Shown here piece by piece: positions 1-8,233 of a stretch of DNA of 64,000 nucleotides (within the stretch, counting starts at the first letter, position 1; each line of letters starts with the position of its first letter). A program made the translations under genes and the position numbers. Source of the DNA: Bryobacteraceae bacterium CoA2 C42 (GTDB taxonomy: Bacteria; Acidobacteriota; Terriglobia; Bryobacterales; Bryobacteraceae); assembly GCA_019931245.1 (NCBI GenBank), contig JAINDL010000076.1:1-64000 (forward strand), given 5' to 3'. The notes under the pieces were generated by a model that made no database searches, was not told where the DNA came from, and worked only from the letters and a program-made list of their open reading frames with translations.

Positions 1-1
1 T

Positions 2-829
2 GCGCGTGCGATGCGACAGCGATTGATCGATGCCGCGCGCCGGCTGGACATTGATGTCGTGTTGGTTTGGCGACTGGATCGTTGGGGCCGGTCGGTTGCC
101 GACCTGGTATCGAGGTTGCAGGAACTTACGGCGCTTGGTGTGGGATTCGTTTCGGTGACGGAGGCGTTGGACCTGACTACGCCGGCGGGCCGGGCGATGG
201 CGGGACTACTTTCGGTTTTCGCGGAGTTTGAAAGGGACATTATGCGGGAGCGGGTGCGGGTGCGGGCCGGCTTGGCGCATGCTCGGCTGCAAGGGAAGCG
301 GCTTGGACGGCCGCCGACGGCCGCTGGCAAAGCGGGCACCGTCAGGGACCTATTTCTCGCAGGAATCAGCAAATCGGAGATCGCGCGGCGGTTGAAGATC
401 GGCCGAATATCGGTTCGGCGGCTGCTGGAAGAAAAGAAATCCCGATCGGAACTGGCTTACGCAGGCTTGCCGAAAGGACACCGGAACACCAGGATTTTCC
501 GCATGGGCCGATGCCGGAAATCCTGGTCCCCTTTTTTGGCGATGTCGAAGATGAGTATCGGACGAGGGAGCGTGCATTTCCGGACCCAACGTCCTTGGTC
601 TTGGTCGATGAGGCAGACCGGCTCCGGATGGCCAGCCTCGAACAAATACGGGGCATCTTCGATGAGGGAGACATCGGGTTGGTTCTCATCGGGATGCCGG
701 GGATCGAGAAGCGTCTGGCGCGCTATCCCCAGTTCTACTCGCGCATCGGCTTCGTTCACGAGTTCCGCCAGCTGGGCGTGGCAGAGATTCGCCGCTTGCT
801 GGCCCAACCGTGGGTTCCTTCCGGCGTGA
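2..829 (+). pseudogene. Serine recombinase (resolvase), 5' end outside window, 3' end fused to foreign sequence
   Basis: The frame is already open at the window edge, so the N-terminus with the catalytic serine lies outside. Visible are the WRLDRWGRS and FAEFERDI motifs of the resolvase/invertase catalytic core, then a C-terminal helix-turn-helix (KSEIARRLKIGRISVRRLL, near residues 120-140 counted from the ATG at 11). Resolvase homology ends near position 446. The frame then runs about 380 bases through the out-of-frame 5' part of the following ATPase gene and stops at 829. The tail after residue ~146 looks like non-native read-through. The closest relative in the window is the intact resolvase at 6125. 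Family known: site-specific resolution of transposon cointegrates or DNA inversion. Chimera inferred. Confidence 0.75.
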
Positions 830-1017
830 AGCTGCCGCCGCAGCCGTGGGCCGACGACGCCATCGCTGCCATCATCAGAATCACGAGCGGGAACTTCCGC
901 TTGTTAAACCGGCTTCTCACTCAGATGGAGCGCATTCTCGAAATCAACGGAATACAGGAGATCACGAAGACCGTCGTTGAAACAGCTCGTGAGACTCTGG
1001 TGATCGGCGTGGCCTGA
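511..1017 (+). pseudogene. Transposition AAA ATPase (TniB/TnsC/ExeA-like), 3' fragment
   Basis: The 168 codons encode the C-terminal half of a transposon AAA ATPase. They contain a Walker B motif (LVLVDEADRL), the following GLVLIGMPGIEKRL sensor-1-type strand, and a lid region ending SGNFRLLNRLLTQMERI. The Walker A P-loop and the upstream half are absent. In their place is the resolvase frame, which overlaps this one in a different register. The homologous frame may extend upstream of the ATG to about 446. Proteins of this kind regulate DDE transposases in Tn7-, Tn5053- and Mu-like elements by target DNA binding and ATP hydrolysis. Without a P-loop this copy should be inactive. No DDE transposase is visible in the window. 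Confidence 0.7.
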
Positions 1018-1307
1018 TGTGGTTTTCTGTTCGCGCCAGTACGACAGCGAGGGCCGTACTGGTCTACGGATGCCTTTGCCGTTGATCGGGTGCTGGTTAG
1101 GCCTTGTCCATGCAAGTGAAACAGGATTAAGGAAATGAGGAGCCGCACTCCGACTTTGTCGCGCGGCCCCAGCGTCATATCGAGCTTCTTAGTCGCGCTT
1201 ATCGATTCGGCACGGTTCTCGTCTATCGGCACTTGCCACCTCATCTGGACAAGATTACCCGGCGCCGAACCCCTGACACGATCCGCAGAGTGGCACGATT
1301 GCAGCGA
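1018..1307. other. Intergenic element DNA with one inverted repeat
   Basis: I see no convincing gene in these 290 bases. An 8-bp inverted repeat (CCAGTACG at 1036-1043, CGTACTGG at 1055-1062, 11-base loop) lies 18 bases after the ATPase stop. It has no T tract, so a terminator role is uncertain. The rest contains short open frames without recognisable motifs and may be decayed element sequence. Confidence 0.5.
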
Positions 1308-2876
1308 CTACCGAACTGCCAAGCGTTCAGTCAGGTCCAGGTTGCCACCTTTCACTGCGCCCCCCAAAATGAGCAGCGCGCCCGCGGCCGGGACCATACG
1401 ATGGGCGAGCCGTTGTGCGCTACGGCCAACGCGCTGCCACGGCTCGCCAGCCGCGTTGAGGACAAAAAGGCTGCCGTCGCCGGTGCTGGCGTAAAGCTTG
1501 TCCTGCAGTACTGCTGCGGCGGGTGCGAAACCGCTCATCGCGTCTCCGGGCAGGGCGGGCCCCTTGGTCCAAACGTTGGTCACCGGATCGTACACGTCCA
1601 CCTCCGTGCTCACTTTGCCCGACGGCGTGATGCCGCCGATTACGTACACGCGTCCGTTCCAAACCGCGGTAACGAGAGCGCGGCGTTCATACGGCTGCGC
1701 AACCTCGCGCCATCCGGCTGAGGGATTGTGCAGGTCGAGCAGCAGGGTGGTTTTGGCCCAGAGCGACGGCTCGGCGCCGCGTAAAGTCCACCCGCCGGTC
1801 ACGATGAGCTGATGGCCCACCACCGCAACATCGTGCGAGGATCTCGGCACCGGTAGCGCGGGCCAGGCGGCCCAGGCGCCGGACGTGCCTTCAAAGCACG
1901 CCACTTCGTCTACCGAATGATTGTCTGCCTTCTGACCCTGCGCGTTGCGCGGCTGCATGCCCCCGACACGGCAGACCTTGCCGGCGTGCGCCGCCAGGTT
2001 CAACCCCTGCAGTGGCGTGGCGGCCGGCAGACGCTCCCAATCGCCGCCGGCGAGCTTGCGCCGGCTGAACTGGCCAGACACCGACGCCTGCGAATAAGAA
2101 TGCGTTTGAGCAATATGGCCGCCATAGACATAAAGCCAGTCGCCCTCCACGGCCGCTCCGAAGCTGGATGTCTTTTCCGGCAGCGACGTGACGGCTTCCG
2201 GCTGCGCCAGAGAGTCGAACACCAGCATGGCGTAGTGGCGGGTCTGCTCATAACGCTTGCCCGCCTGCTCGCCGGTCTTGTTCTCCCAGAAGCGGGCCCA
2301 AGCGCCGTAGCGGCCGTGCTGATGAAATGGCCCGGCCACTCCAGAGGCGTCCGTCTTTGCCTTCTGTTGCTGGCCGTCCGGAAGCAGCACGGTGATCTCC
2401 GCGCCGGCGAGCGGCTCCCCGCGAACCAGCAGGCGCAAGCTCATGTGTCCGGGCTTGCCCTGTGGTGTCATCTCAACCACCTGGTCTCCGCCGATGATAG
2501 TGGCGGGCGTGAAGGCGTTGCCCAGAATCGTTTTCGGATAGTAAAGCAGTAGGTGTGGCGTGGTGTCCTTGCCCCGGCTCGCCACGCCGAGATTGGCCGA
2601 GCCGTAAACGACGCGGTCACCAGTGCCCGGCAGGGCCAACACAAAACGATGCCCATCCTGCTCCATCTTTAGGTTCGTCACGGTTCCCTGGGAATTGCGA
2701 AGGTAGAGTTGCGCGCCGGCAGCTAGCGCCGGGTTTACCGTGTCCCGGGAGGAGAGCGTTTCACCGAGAATCATCTCGGCGGCTTCGTCGCCGGGCAGCG
2801 GCAGAATGAAAGTGAAGTGCGCCTGAGCCACGGTGGCCAGCGCGACACAGGTGTAAAGGAGCTTGGTTATCTTCAT
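1308..2876 (-). CDS. Secreted DUF4198-like / kelch-repeat fusion protein
   Basis: The 522-residue protein starts with a signal peptide (MKITKLLYTCVALATVAQA). Predicted cleavage after AQA would expose an N-terminal histidine (HFTFILPLPG). Residues ~20-215 resemble DUF4198/NikM-like periplasmic metal-associated Ig domains, with a carboxypeptidase-regulatory-like loop near 160-190. Residues ~225-522 carry kelch-type propeller repeats (for example VYVIGGITPSGKVSTEVDVYD followed by W and P-A-L-P). It is the last gene of a three-gene minus-strand operon, 18 bases after the TonB receptor stop, with an AAAGGAC ribosome site. The receptor next door suggests a role in handling a metal or metal complex at the outer membrane. 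This role is inferred. The two-domain architecture is unusual. Confidence 0.8.
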   Translation of the reverse strand: MKITKLLYTCVALATVAQAHFTFILPLPGDEAAEMILGETLSSRDTVNPALAAGAQLYLRNSQGTVTNLKMEQDGHRFVLALPGTGDRVVYGSANLGVASRGKDTTPHLLLYYPKTILGNAFTPATIIGGDQVVEMTPQGKPGHMSLRLLVRGEPLAGAEITVLLPDGQQQKAKTDASGVAGPFHQHGRYGAWARFWENKTGEQAGKRYEQTRHYAMLVFDSLAQPEAVTSLPEKTSSFGAAVEGDWLYVYGGHIAQTHSYSQASVSGQFSRRKLAGGDWERLPAATPLQGLNLAAHAGKVCRVGGMQPRNAQGQKADNHSVDEVACFEGTSGAWAAWPALPVPRSSHDVAVVGHQLIVTGGWTLRGAEPSLWAKTTLLLDLHNPSAGWREVAQPYERRALVTAVWNGRVYVIGGITPSGKVSTEVDVYDPVTNVWTKGPALPGDAMSGFAPAAAVLQDKLYASTGDGSLFVLNAAGEPWQRVGRSAQRLAHRMVPAAGALLILGGAVKGGNLDLTERLAVR

Positions 2877-2894
2877 GATTGAGGTCCTTTCGAG

Positions 2895-5117
2895 TTACTG
2901 GTCTTGACGGAAGCGATAGCGCAGTCCCAAGCGGAACGTGCGGCCGTAGTCGGGACGGTCAAAAGAAGCGGGGGTAAGTTGCAACTTCCCGTCGCGGCTG
3001 TTGTTGAGATTGTCGATGGCTACGAAGGTTTGAATTCCCCGTCGCAGGTCCTTGGCGGCAAACGCATCCCAAATCTGGAAGGGAAGTCCTCGCGTGCCGG
3101 TAACAGCGTTCAACAGCCAATGGCTGTAGAACGAGCCGCGCAGGTTGGCATTGACGCCCCAGCGCGGAATGGCATAGTCGAGCCGCGTCTGGCCGTGATG
3201 GCGGTGACGCTGCGGCAGGCCCAACCGCGTGTTCCGATCGAGCGCGTTCAGGAACGTGTAGGCGCCGCTCAGTCGCAGATTGCGGTTGAAGGCAAACTCC
3301 CCATCCAGTTCCACTCCCTGGGTGAAGATGCGCGCCTGGTTGACGTAGACGAACGTCTGCCGGCCGAGCAGCGGATCGAAGAAGGCCGGAATTCCGTAGC
3401 TGGTGAGGATGGCGTTTAATTCCGTGGCGGAACGCGGCGTACCCGTGAGCCGGCTGTCGATCAGATCGCGGATATCGTTACGGAAGAGCGTGACGCCCGC
3501 ACGATAGCGGCGGTGTCGATAGAGCGCGCCCGCCTGGAATGTACGGCTATGTTCCGGCTTCAAGGTTGGGTTACCGATTACCTGATAGAAATTCGCCGGA
3601 TTCGCAAACCGGAAGTAGAGTTGGCCGAGATCGGGCGCGCGAAACCCCAGGCCGAAAGATCCACGCAGAATCCAGTTGTTGCTCAGCTTCACGATCGCGC
3701 CGGCTTTGGGCACGGCGGCATTGCCGAAGAGCGAATGCGCCGTCACCCGCCCGCCCATGGTCAGCGTCAGCCAGCGGTTGACGCTCCACTTATCCTGCAG
3801 CCACGTATCGGTCGATGTGACCTGCTGGCCAACGTTGTCTCCCACCAACCGGTTGGCGCCGCGATAGAGGTTCTGGCTCCACTCAACGCCGCCTTGGACG
3901 AAATGCGCTCCGTCGACTTGGCGCGAGAGCGTGGCGTCCAGCCGCTTCAACCGTTCGTTCAGGTTCGAAGGCGACGGCGGTTCGGGGCGGCCGAGCGGCG
4001 TGGTGAGGTTGTTCTCGTCGTAGCGGGCCGAGTATCCGCGCGCCTGCAGGGTGGTAGCGTGGTCGAGTACCAAATCGGCGACGAGCGCGAAGGTCTGCGT
4101 AGAGTCATTCGAGACACCTGAAACGGGACCGGTCTCGCTGGCGTTGCGGCCCCTGTCGCGGTTGTGATAGGCGTTCGCCGTAAAGCCCAGCGCCAGCTTC
4201 GGATGGAACTGATAGCGGATCTTGGCCAAGCCATCACGACGTTGCGTATCGGGACCCACGGTGGTCGGACTCCCCGGAATCAGTTGATAGGAGTCGAGTC
4301 GGCTTTCGCCCAGATTCACGAAGTAGCTCACCGGTCCGCGGCGTCCTCCGAGATCACCGCGGACGTCAACCATGCCGAGCGAACCCCCGGACGCCGATAC
4401 CCCTGCTTCAAACGGTGACGACGGTTCCCGCGTGATCATGTTGATCACGCCGCCCATCGCGTCGCTGCCATACGTGGATGAGCCGGAACCCTTGGCCACT
4501 TCCACTCGCGCGAGCCGGTCGGAAGTCTGCCGGTTCAGATTGACCGCGCCCGACTTGATCCCGCGCGCGCCTACGATGGGTAGGCCATCCTGTAAGACCA
4601 ACACCTGGCGGGAGTCGATGCCCTGGATCTGCTCACCTCCCACCGTGGACGTGCTGCCGCGGCGCACAAGCACGCCGGGGATTTCCTGCAGAGCATCGGA
4701 GACCCGCTCGTAGCCGGTGTTCAGCATTTGCTCGCGCGTAACGGCTTCCACTTTGGTGGGCGATTCCTCCTGGAGTTCCTCCGTCCGCGAAGCGCTTACC
4801 ACCGTGACAGAGGTGCGCATACTGCGGGGCTGCAACGTCACCTGAAGGGCCTGCCGTGGCTCGGTGAGATTCAGTTCCGCGCGGCCCTCCAGGTCTTGGT
4901 TCGATGCCGTGATGAGGTAGAATCCCGCCCCGAGTTCCAAGTCGCAGACGCCCAGCGAGTCGGTGGTGCATGACTTGTGGGCTCCGGTGGCGCGATGCTG
5001 AGCCCGGACGGCGAGACCGGAGGCAATCGAACCGCTTCCATCCTTCGTGCGGATCTCAAGTCTCGTACCCTGGGCCAGCACGGCCGATGCAGCCGCGAGA
5101 AGCAAAACGGTTCTCAT
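2895..5117 (-). CDS. TonB-dependent outer-membrane receptor (BtuB/FepA-type plug)
   Basis: The 740-residue protein has a short signal peptide (MRTVLLLAAASAVLAQ), an Ig/carboxypeptidase-regulatory-like N-domain (~20-95), a plug (~110-230; LQEIPGVLVRRGS, QVLVLQDGLPI, ARVEVAKGSGSSTYGSDAMGGVINMIT) and a beta-barrel ending in aromatic-rich strands (FRLGLRYRF). Length is typical of metal-chelate, siderophore or cobalamin receptors and shorter than the Oar-type receptor at 18703. The start is supported by AGAGGAGT upstream. Its ATG overlaps the stop of the upstream small gene as ATGA, indicating translational coupling. It imports a ligand across the outer membrane using TonB/ExbBD energy, but the substrate cannot be named from sequence. 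The operon lies between two resolvase genes, so it may be transposon cargo. Confidence 0.92.
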   Translation of the reverse strand: MRTVLLLAAASAVLAQGTRLEIRTKDGSGSIASGLAVRAQHRATGAHKSCTTDSLGVCDLELGAGFYLITASNQDLEGRAELNLTEPRQALQVTLQPRSMRTSVTVVSASRTEELQEESPTKVEAVTREQMLNTGYERVSDALQEIPGVLVRRGSTSTVGGEQIQGIDSRQVLVLQDGLPIVGARGIKSGAVNLNRQTSDRLARVEVAKGSGSSTYGSDAMGGVINMITREPSSPFEAGVSASGGSLGMVDVRGDLGGRRGPVSYFVNLGESRLDSYQLIPGSPTTVGPDTQRRDGLAKIRYQFHPKLALGFTANAYHNRDRGRNASETGPVSGVSNDSTQTFALVADLVLDHATTLQARGYSARYDENNLTTPLGRPEPPSPSNLNERLKRLDATLSRQVDGAHFVQGGVEWSQNLYRGANRLVGDNVGQQVTSTDTWLQDKWSVNRWLTLTMGGRVTAHSLFGNAAVPKAGAIVKLSNNWILRGSFGLGFRAPDLGQLYFRFANPANFYQVIGNPTLKPEHSRTFQAGALYRHRRYRAGVTLFRNDIRDLIDSRLTGTPRSATELNAILTSYGIPAFFDPLLGRQTFVYVNQARIFTQGVELDGEFAFNRNLRLSGAYTFLNALDRNTRLGLPQRHRHHGQTRLDYAIPRWGVNANLRGSFYSHWLLNAVTGTRGLPFQIWDAFAAKDLRRGIQTFVAIDNLNNSRDGKLQLTPASFDRPDYGRTFRLGLRYRFRQDQ

Positions 5118-5356
5118 GCGGCACTCCTCTGGTGATGGGCCCAGATCTCAAAGTTTGCGGCGGCTCGATTCAATAGAATGACCAATGATTGAAAGCCGGC
5201 GAGGTCGGTACGTAGGTGTACGTCGCCGAGACAAAGGTGAATGTGTTCGCACTTGTTGCAGGCGAATACGGTTCCAAGGGCGGGTTCGATGGCCAACACC
5301 CGTTTCCGAGGGGAGCTAGCCGAAACGCTCCGGTGGGGCGCATGCGGAATTTCCAT
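5114..5356 (-). CDS. Small Cys/His protein coupled to the TonB receptor
   Basis: The protein has 80 residues. The start at 5356 is preferred over a longer frame because AAGGAGAA lies directly upstream. Residues 33-42 hold a compact cluster, CNKCEHIHLC (Cys33, Cys36, His38, His40, Cys42), suited to binding a metal ion. The segment after it (GDVHLRTDLAGFQSLVILL) resembles small Bacteroidota proteins of the DUF6686 kind, a tentative match from memory. There is no signal peptide, so it is probably cytosolic. Its stop codon overlaps the receptor ATG (ATGA). It is the first gene of the operon. A metal sensing, buffering or delivery role is plausible but inferred. Confidence 0.65.
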   Translation of the reverse strand: MEIPHAPHRSVSASSPRKRVLAIEPALGTVFACNKCEHIHLCLGDVHLRTDLAGFQSLVILLNRAAANFEIWAHHQRSAA

Positions 5357-5489
5357 GACAATTCTCCTTGACGAAGCTTGCCCGGATTCCGCTATTCTGG
5401 AAGCCGCAGGCTGCTTCGGTGGTTTGCGATCAGGTCCTGCGGGTTGCTCGGCCAAGAACGGCCCGCGGGACTTCCTCTTGCCCCGCAAG

Positions 5490-5508
5490 TTCGCAACTGA
5501 GTTGCAAA
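5490..5508. promoter_or_regulatory. Fur-family-like operator palindrome
   Basis: TTCGCAACTGAGTTGCAAA is a 19-base interrupted palindrome centred on G5499, with eight of nine base pairs matching. It lies about 134 bases upstream of the first gene of the TonB operon. The TGCAA-type half-sites recall Fur-family boxes. The regulator is inferred from the operon's content and is not shown by the sequence. Confidence 0.4.
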
Positions 5509-6025
5509 ATGAGGGACTACCAAATAATACGACCGAAATGGTCCGGTAGTCAACCCACAGTTTGGATACCGGGTTCCGGCTGTCCAGTGGACAACGCGCT
5601 ATCGTGCCCCGATGCTTGATTTACGGGGGATCAAGCCTCTAGTTCAAGGCGCAGTTCTTCCCGACCTGGACCCCTCTATGCTCCCAGGCTGGTCATCGGT
5701 GTGAACACGGCCCGGAAGACTCTCGGGACATGTTTCTGATGCAAATGGATTGCAGTGTCCAGTGGCAACGGCACCCGGCGTAGCCCCATAAGCCATGAAT
5801 CGCCGTAGCCAGTCGCAGCCTAGTAGAGCTGCTGCACCGGGCCACTTCGCGTTTGAAACCTGCAATTCGGTCTACGCACGGGCTTGGGTTTGCTTCGATC
5901 ATTGACAGCGCCCACCGGTCTGTCGGTTGTTCACAAATCACGATAAGTCGCGCAGTGTAGGGCAGACTGGTACAGTTCCGGAACCGGTACCAGCCGGGCA
6001 TGTTCGCTGGGTTGGCCCCATGTGA

Positions 6026-6067
6026 AAAAACTAAAGTTTTTGGGCATACTGGTATCGAGTGCCCAAA
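6026..6067. promoter_or_regulatory. Paired palindromes upstream of resolvase (possible res/operator site)
   Basis: Two overlapping perfect inverted repeats lie here. AAAAACT (6026-6032) and AGTTTTT (6035-6041) are separated by AA. TTTGGGCA (6039-6046) and TGCCCAAA (6060-6067) are separated by 13 bases. They end 57 bases before the preferred resolvase start. Resolvase genes commonly sit beside their own recombination/operator sites, so this is the best local candidate. Confidence 0.4.
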
Positions 6068-6124
6068 GCCCTTAAAAAAGCCCGTTCTTCGAGCCCCAAA
6101 CAGGGAGGGGTTTTTGGACAGGGG

Positions 6125-6715
6125 GTGTCGGCGCTTCGTGTCGGCTTGTACGCCCGAGTCTCCACGCATGATCAGCAAACGCTACCCATGCAACTCTCGA
6201 CCATGAGGGACTACGCCAAGCGAAGGAAATGGGCGGTTGCGGTCGAAATCCAGGATGTTGGATCAGGAGCCACTACCCGCCCGGAGCGTCAGAAGCTCAT
6301 CGAGGCCGCCCGGCGGCGCGAGATCGACTTGGTTTTGGTGTGGCGGCTCGACAGGTGGGGCCGGTCTTTGGTGGATCTCGTGACGACGATGCAGGAGTTG
6401 ACGGCTCTGGACGTGGGCTTCGTCTCCCTGAGCGAGGCCCTGGACATGACGACGCCGAGCGGCCGAGCACTCGCCGGTATGCTGGCAGTGTTCGCGGAGT
6501 TCGAACGCGATATTCTCCGGGATCGCGTTAAGGCAGGAATTGATCAGGCTCGTAAGGAGGGCAAACCTCATGGGCGGCCCCAGACTGCGGCGAAGTTGAT
6601 CCCTGAGATGAAGCTTCTTCGCAAGGACGGGCTGAGCAAACGCGCGATCGCCAAGGAACTGGGGATCAGCCGGACCTCCGTGATTCGACTTCTACGGGCA
6701 AAGAAGCGATCTTAG
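6125..6715 (+). CDS. Serine recombinase (resolvase family), intact
   Basis: With the GTG start at 6125 the product has 196 residues and begins a few residues before the catalytic motif LYARVSTHDQQ (Ser13). That is the normal geometry for small resolvases. A longer frame from 6059 is open but would swallow half of an upstream hairpin. The protein has the WRLDRWGRSL and FAEFERDILRDRV core motifs and a C-terminal helix-turn-helix (KRAIAKELGISRTSVIRLL). It is closely similar to the partial resolvase at 2-445. Role: resolution or inversion by a serine-linked covalent intermediate. It lies 16 bases before the terminal repeats at 6732, so it probably belongs to the same transposable element. Confidence 0.9.
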   Translation: MSALRVGLYARVSTHDQQTLPMQLSTMRDYAKRRKWAVAVEIQDVGSGATTRPERQKLIEAARRREIDLVLVWRLDRWGRSLVDLVTTMQELTALDVGFVSLSEALDMTTPSGRALAGMLAVFAEFERDILRDRVKAGIDQARKEGKPHGRPQTAAKLIPEMKLLRKDGLSKRAIAKELGISRTSVIRLLRAKKRS

Positions 6716-6731
6716 CGAACGTCTAGCCGGG

Positions 6732-6781
6732 TACGCCAAATAGCGTGCAAACTTCTACGCCAAATAATTTGCAAAGTGACA
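6732..6781. repeat. Transposon right-end terminal repeats (two tandem copies, ending TGACA)
   Basis: TACGCCAAATAGCGTGCAAAC (6732-6752) and TACGCCAAATAATTTGCAAAG (6756-6776) are offset by exactly 24 bases and differ mainly in a four-base core. TGACA follows (6777-6781). Read outward-in, the end is 5'-TGTCACTTTGC. Several transposase-binding repeats at an end starting TGT are typical of Tn7/Tn5053/Mu-type elements. The DUF262 reading frame loses homology at exactly this point. Confidence 0.65.
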
Positions 6782-8153
6782 GGAATCGGTGGTGCGGATG
6801 GTCTTGTTGGCGAAGGCGGAGCGGAAAACGGAGTCGTCGGGATAGATGCTGCGCAGGGGTTGGAGAGCGCCGGTGAGGGTGGTGAGCTGGCGGGTGGCGA
6901 TGTGCTCGGTGACCTCGTTGTATCGTCGCTCCTGTTCCCCGGTGCTGTAGGAGCCAATGACGTTGAAGCGCATCGAGATGACCACGGTGGCGCGCAGCAG
7001 GGCGGTGAAATCGGCTGGAGCGAAGGCGCGCCGGGCGGCCAGGAGCAGTGGGAAAGGCTGGCGGACGCGGAAGAGTTTCAGGGTTGCAGCCAGGAGCTTG
7101 TCTTCTGGGCTCCAGTCGGATGGCTCGGGCGAAGACAGGGCCAGGTAGGTATCGAGGTCCTCCTCGATTTCGCGGAGGAGTTGGAAGGCCACCTGCCGGG
7201 TGCGTACGGCGGACCGGATGGTCTTGAAGAGATCGGAATGGCGGGAGAAGGGGTGGCGGCTGTTCCAGTGGGCGCGAAGAAAGTCCGGGAAGTTCTCAGC
7301 CTGGAGGCGACCGACGACGAGCTCCCAACGGTCTTCGCGGAACACGCGCACAACGGACTCGCTACGGCCTGTGCGCTGCGAGAGAACGGAGTTCGTGATC
7401 AGACTCGGCGCCGGAGTCAAGGAGGGAGAACAGGTAGTTCTTGAGCAGATCCGTGGCCGAGAGGCGGACGCCGCGGGCGTTGAGCGTTTCGAACACCTTG
7501 TAGGCATTGAGTTCGTCGGTGACGGTGATGACGGTGAAGAATAAGCGATCGCAGAGGTCTTCGCCCAGTTGGGCAAGTCGCCTGCCTTCCTGACCGGCAG
7601 TTGCTTTGAGGTATTCGTTGATACGCTGGTCAAACCATTCGAACGCCTTGCGCAGGGCGTGTTCCGAGGCGCGGAGACCGCGCTGGGGCAGGCGGCCGAG
7701 CGGCACCAGGTGGTTTTGAAAGTAGCTGTTGTTGTTCCGATTGAGGGTGAGCTTCGGGCGGGCGACGAGGGTGACGGGGTCGAGGTATCCGATGTAGGTT
7801 TGTCGCATCTGGTCGATGCGGCGCTGGTTGGATGCGGCATCGTCGCCGGCATCGATCAGACGTTGGAGGTTTTTCAGAATGGCCAGCAGAATGATGGTGA
7901 TGGTGGTGAGGCGCTGCTGGCCATCGATGACGTCAAAGGTCTTGTCATCGGCGGACTGGAGGACGAGGTAACCCATGTAGTGAGCGCTTTCCCCATGGGC
8001 CTGGAGCGTGCCCTGGATATCCATCCACAGATCCTCCCATTCGTCCTGGGTCCATGTGTAGTCCCGCTGGAAGCGGGGGATACGGTAAGTGAGGCCGTTG
8101 CCGAGGAGCTTCCGGAAGGTGTCGCTTTCGGTTTTGAAATTGGTGGCGGCCAT
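6782..8153 (-). pseudogene. DUF262 family protein, frameshifted and truncated by element insertion
   Basis: Reading from 8153, residues 1-~255 are a DUF262 domain with YRIPRFQRDYTW and the DGQQRLTT motif (DVIDGQQRLTTI). Homology then continues in another frame (WELVVGRLQAENFPDFLRAHW onward), so there is a frameshift at about 7362-7400. The second frame keeps the expected family sequence up to FRSAFANKTIRTTDS, where it meets the TGTCA end of the element at 6781. The C-terminal DUF1524 HNH region expected in full-length relatives is missing. DUF262/DUF1524 proteins include GmrSD-type modified-DNA restriction enzymes. This copy should be dead. The lost 3' part may lie outside the window, beyond the other end of the element. 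Confidence 0.8.
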
Positions 8154-8233
8154 GACGTTTCGCGGCGGGATCGAAGAGAAGGGCGGTGCTTTTCGAGGCG
8201 TTAGCCTTTATTGTAGCTTTCCGGGCATCGGGG

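Larger units (their letters stand above)
5357..6124. other. 768-base intergenic region between TonB operon and resolvase
   Basis: I support no gene here. A minus-strand frame of 161 codons (5693-6178) has no recognisable motif or ribosome site and overlaps the resolvase start. The region holds a Fur-like palindrome (5490-5508), a nested hairpin (GACTACC 5515-5521 with GGTAGTC 5545-5551, and GACC/GGTC inside it), and two palindromes just before the resolvase (6026-6067). Base composition is less GC-rich than the chromosomal part of the window. Confidence 0.6.

Noticed and set aside
1135-1494. Short plus-strand frames after the ATPase fragment
   Set aside because: No recognisable domain; they run into the antisense of the kelch gene.
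5506-5530. Possible second terminal repeat (TGCAAAATGAG...CCAAATAAT)
   Set aside because: Only a nine-base core matches the repeats at 6732-6776, in the wrong order and without a TGT/ACA end.
5693-6178. 161-codon minus-strand frame in the intergenic region
   Set aside because: No motif, no ribosome site, and it overlaps the resolvase start and its palindromes.
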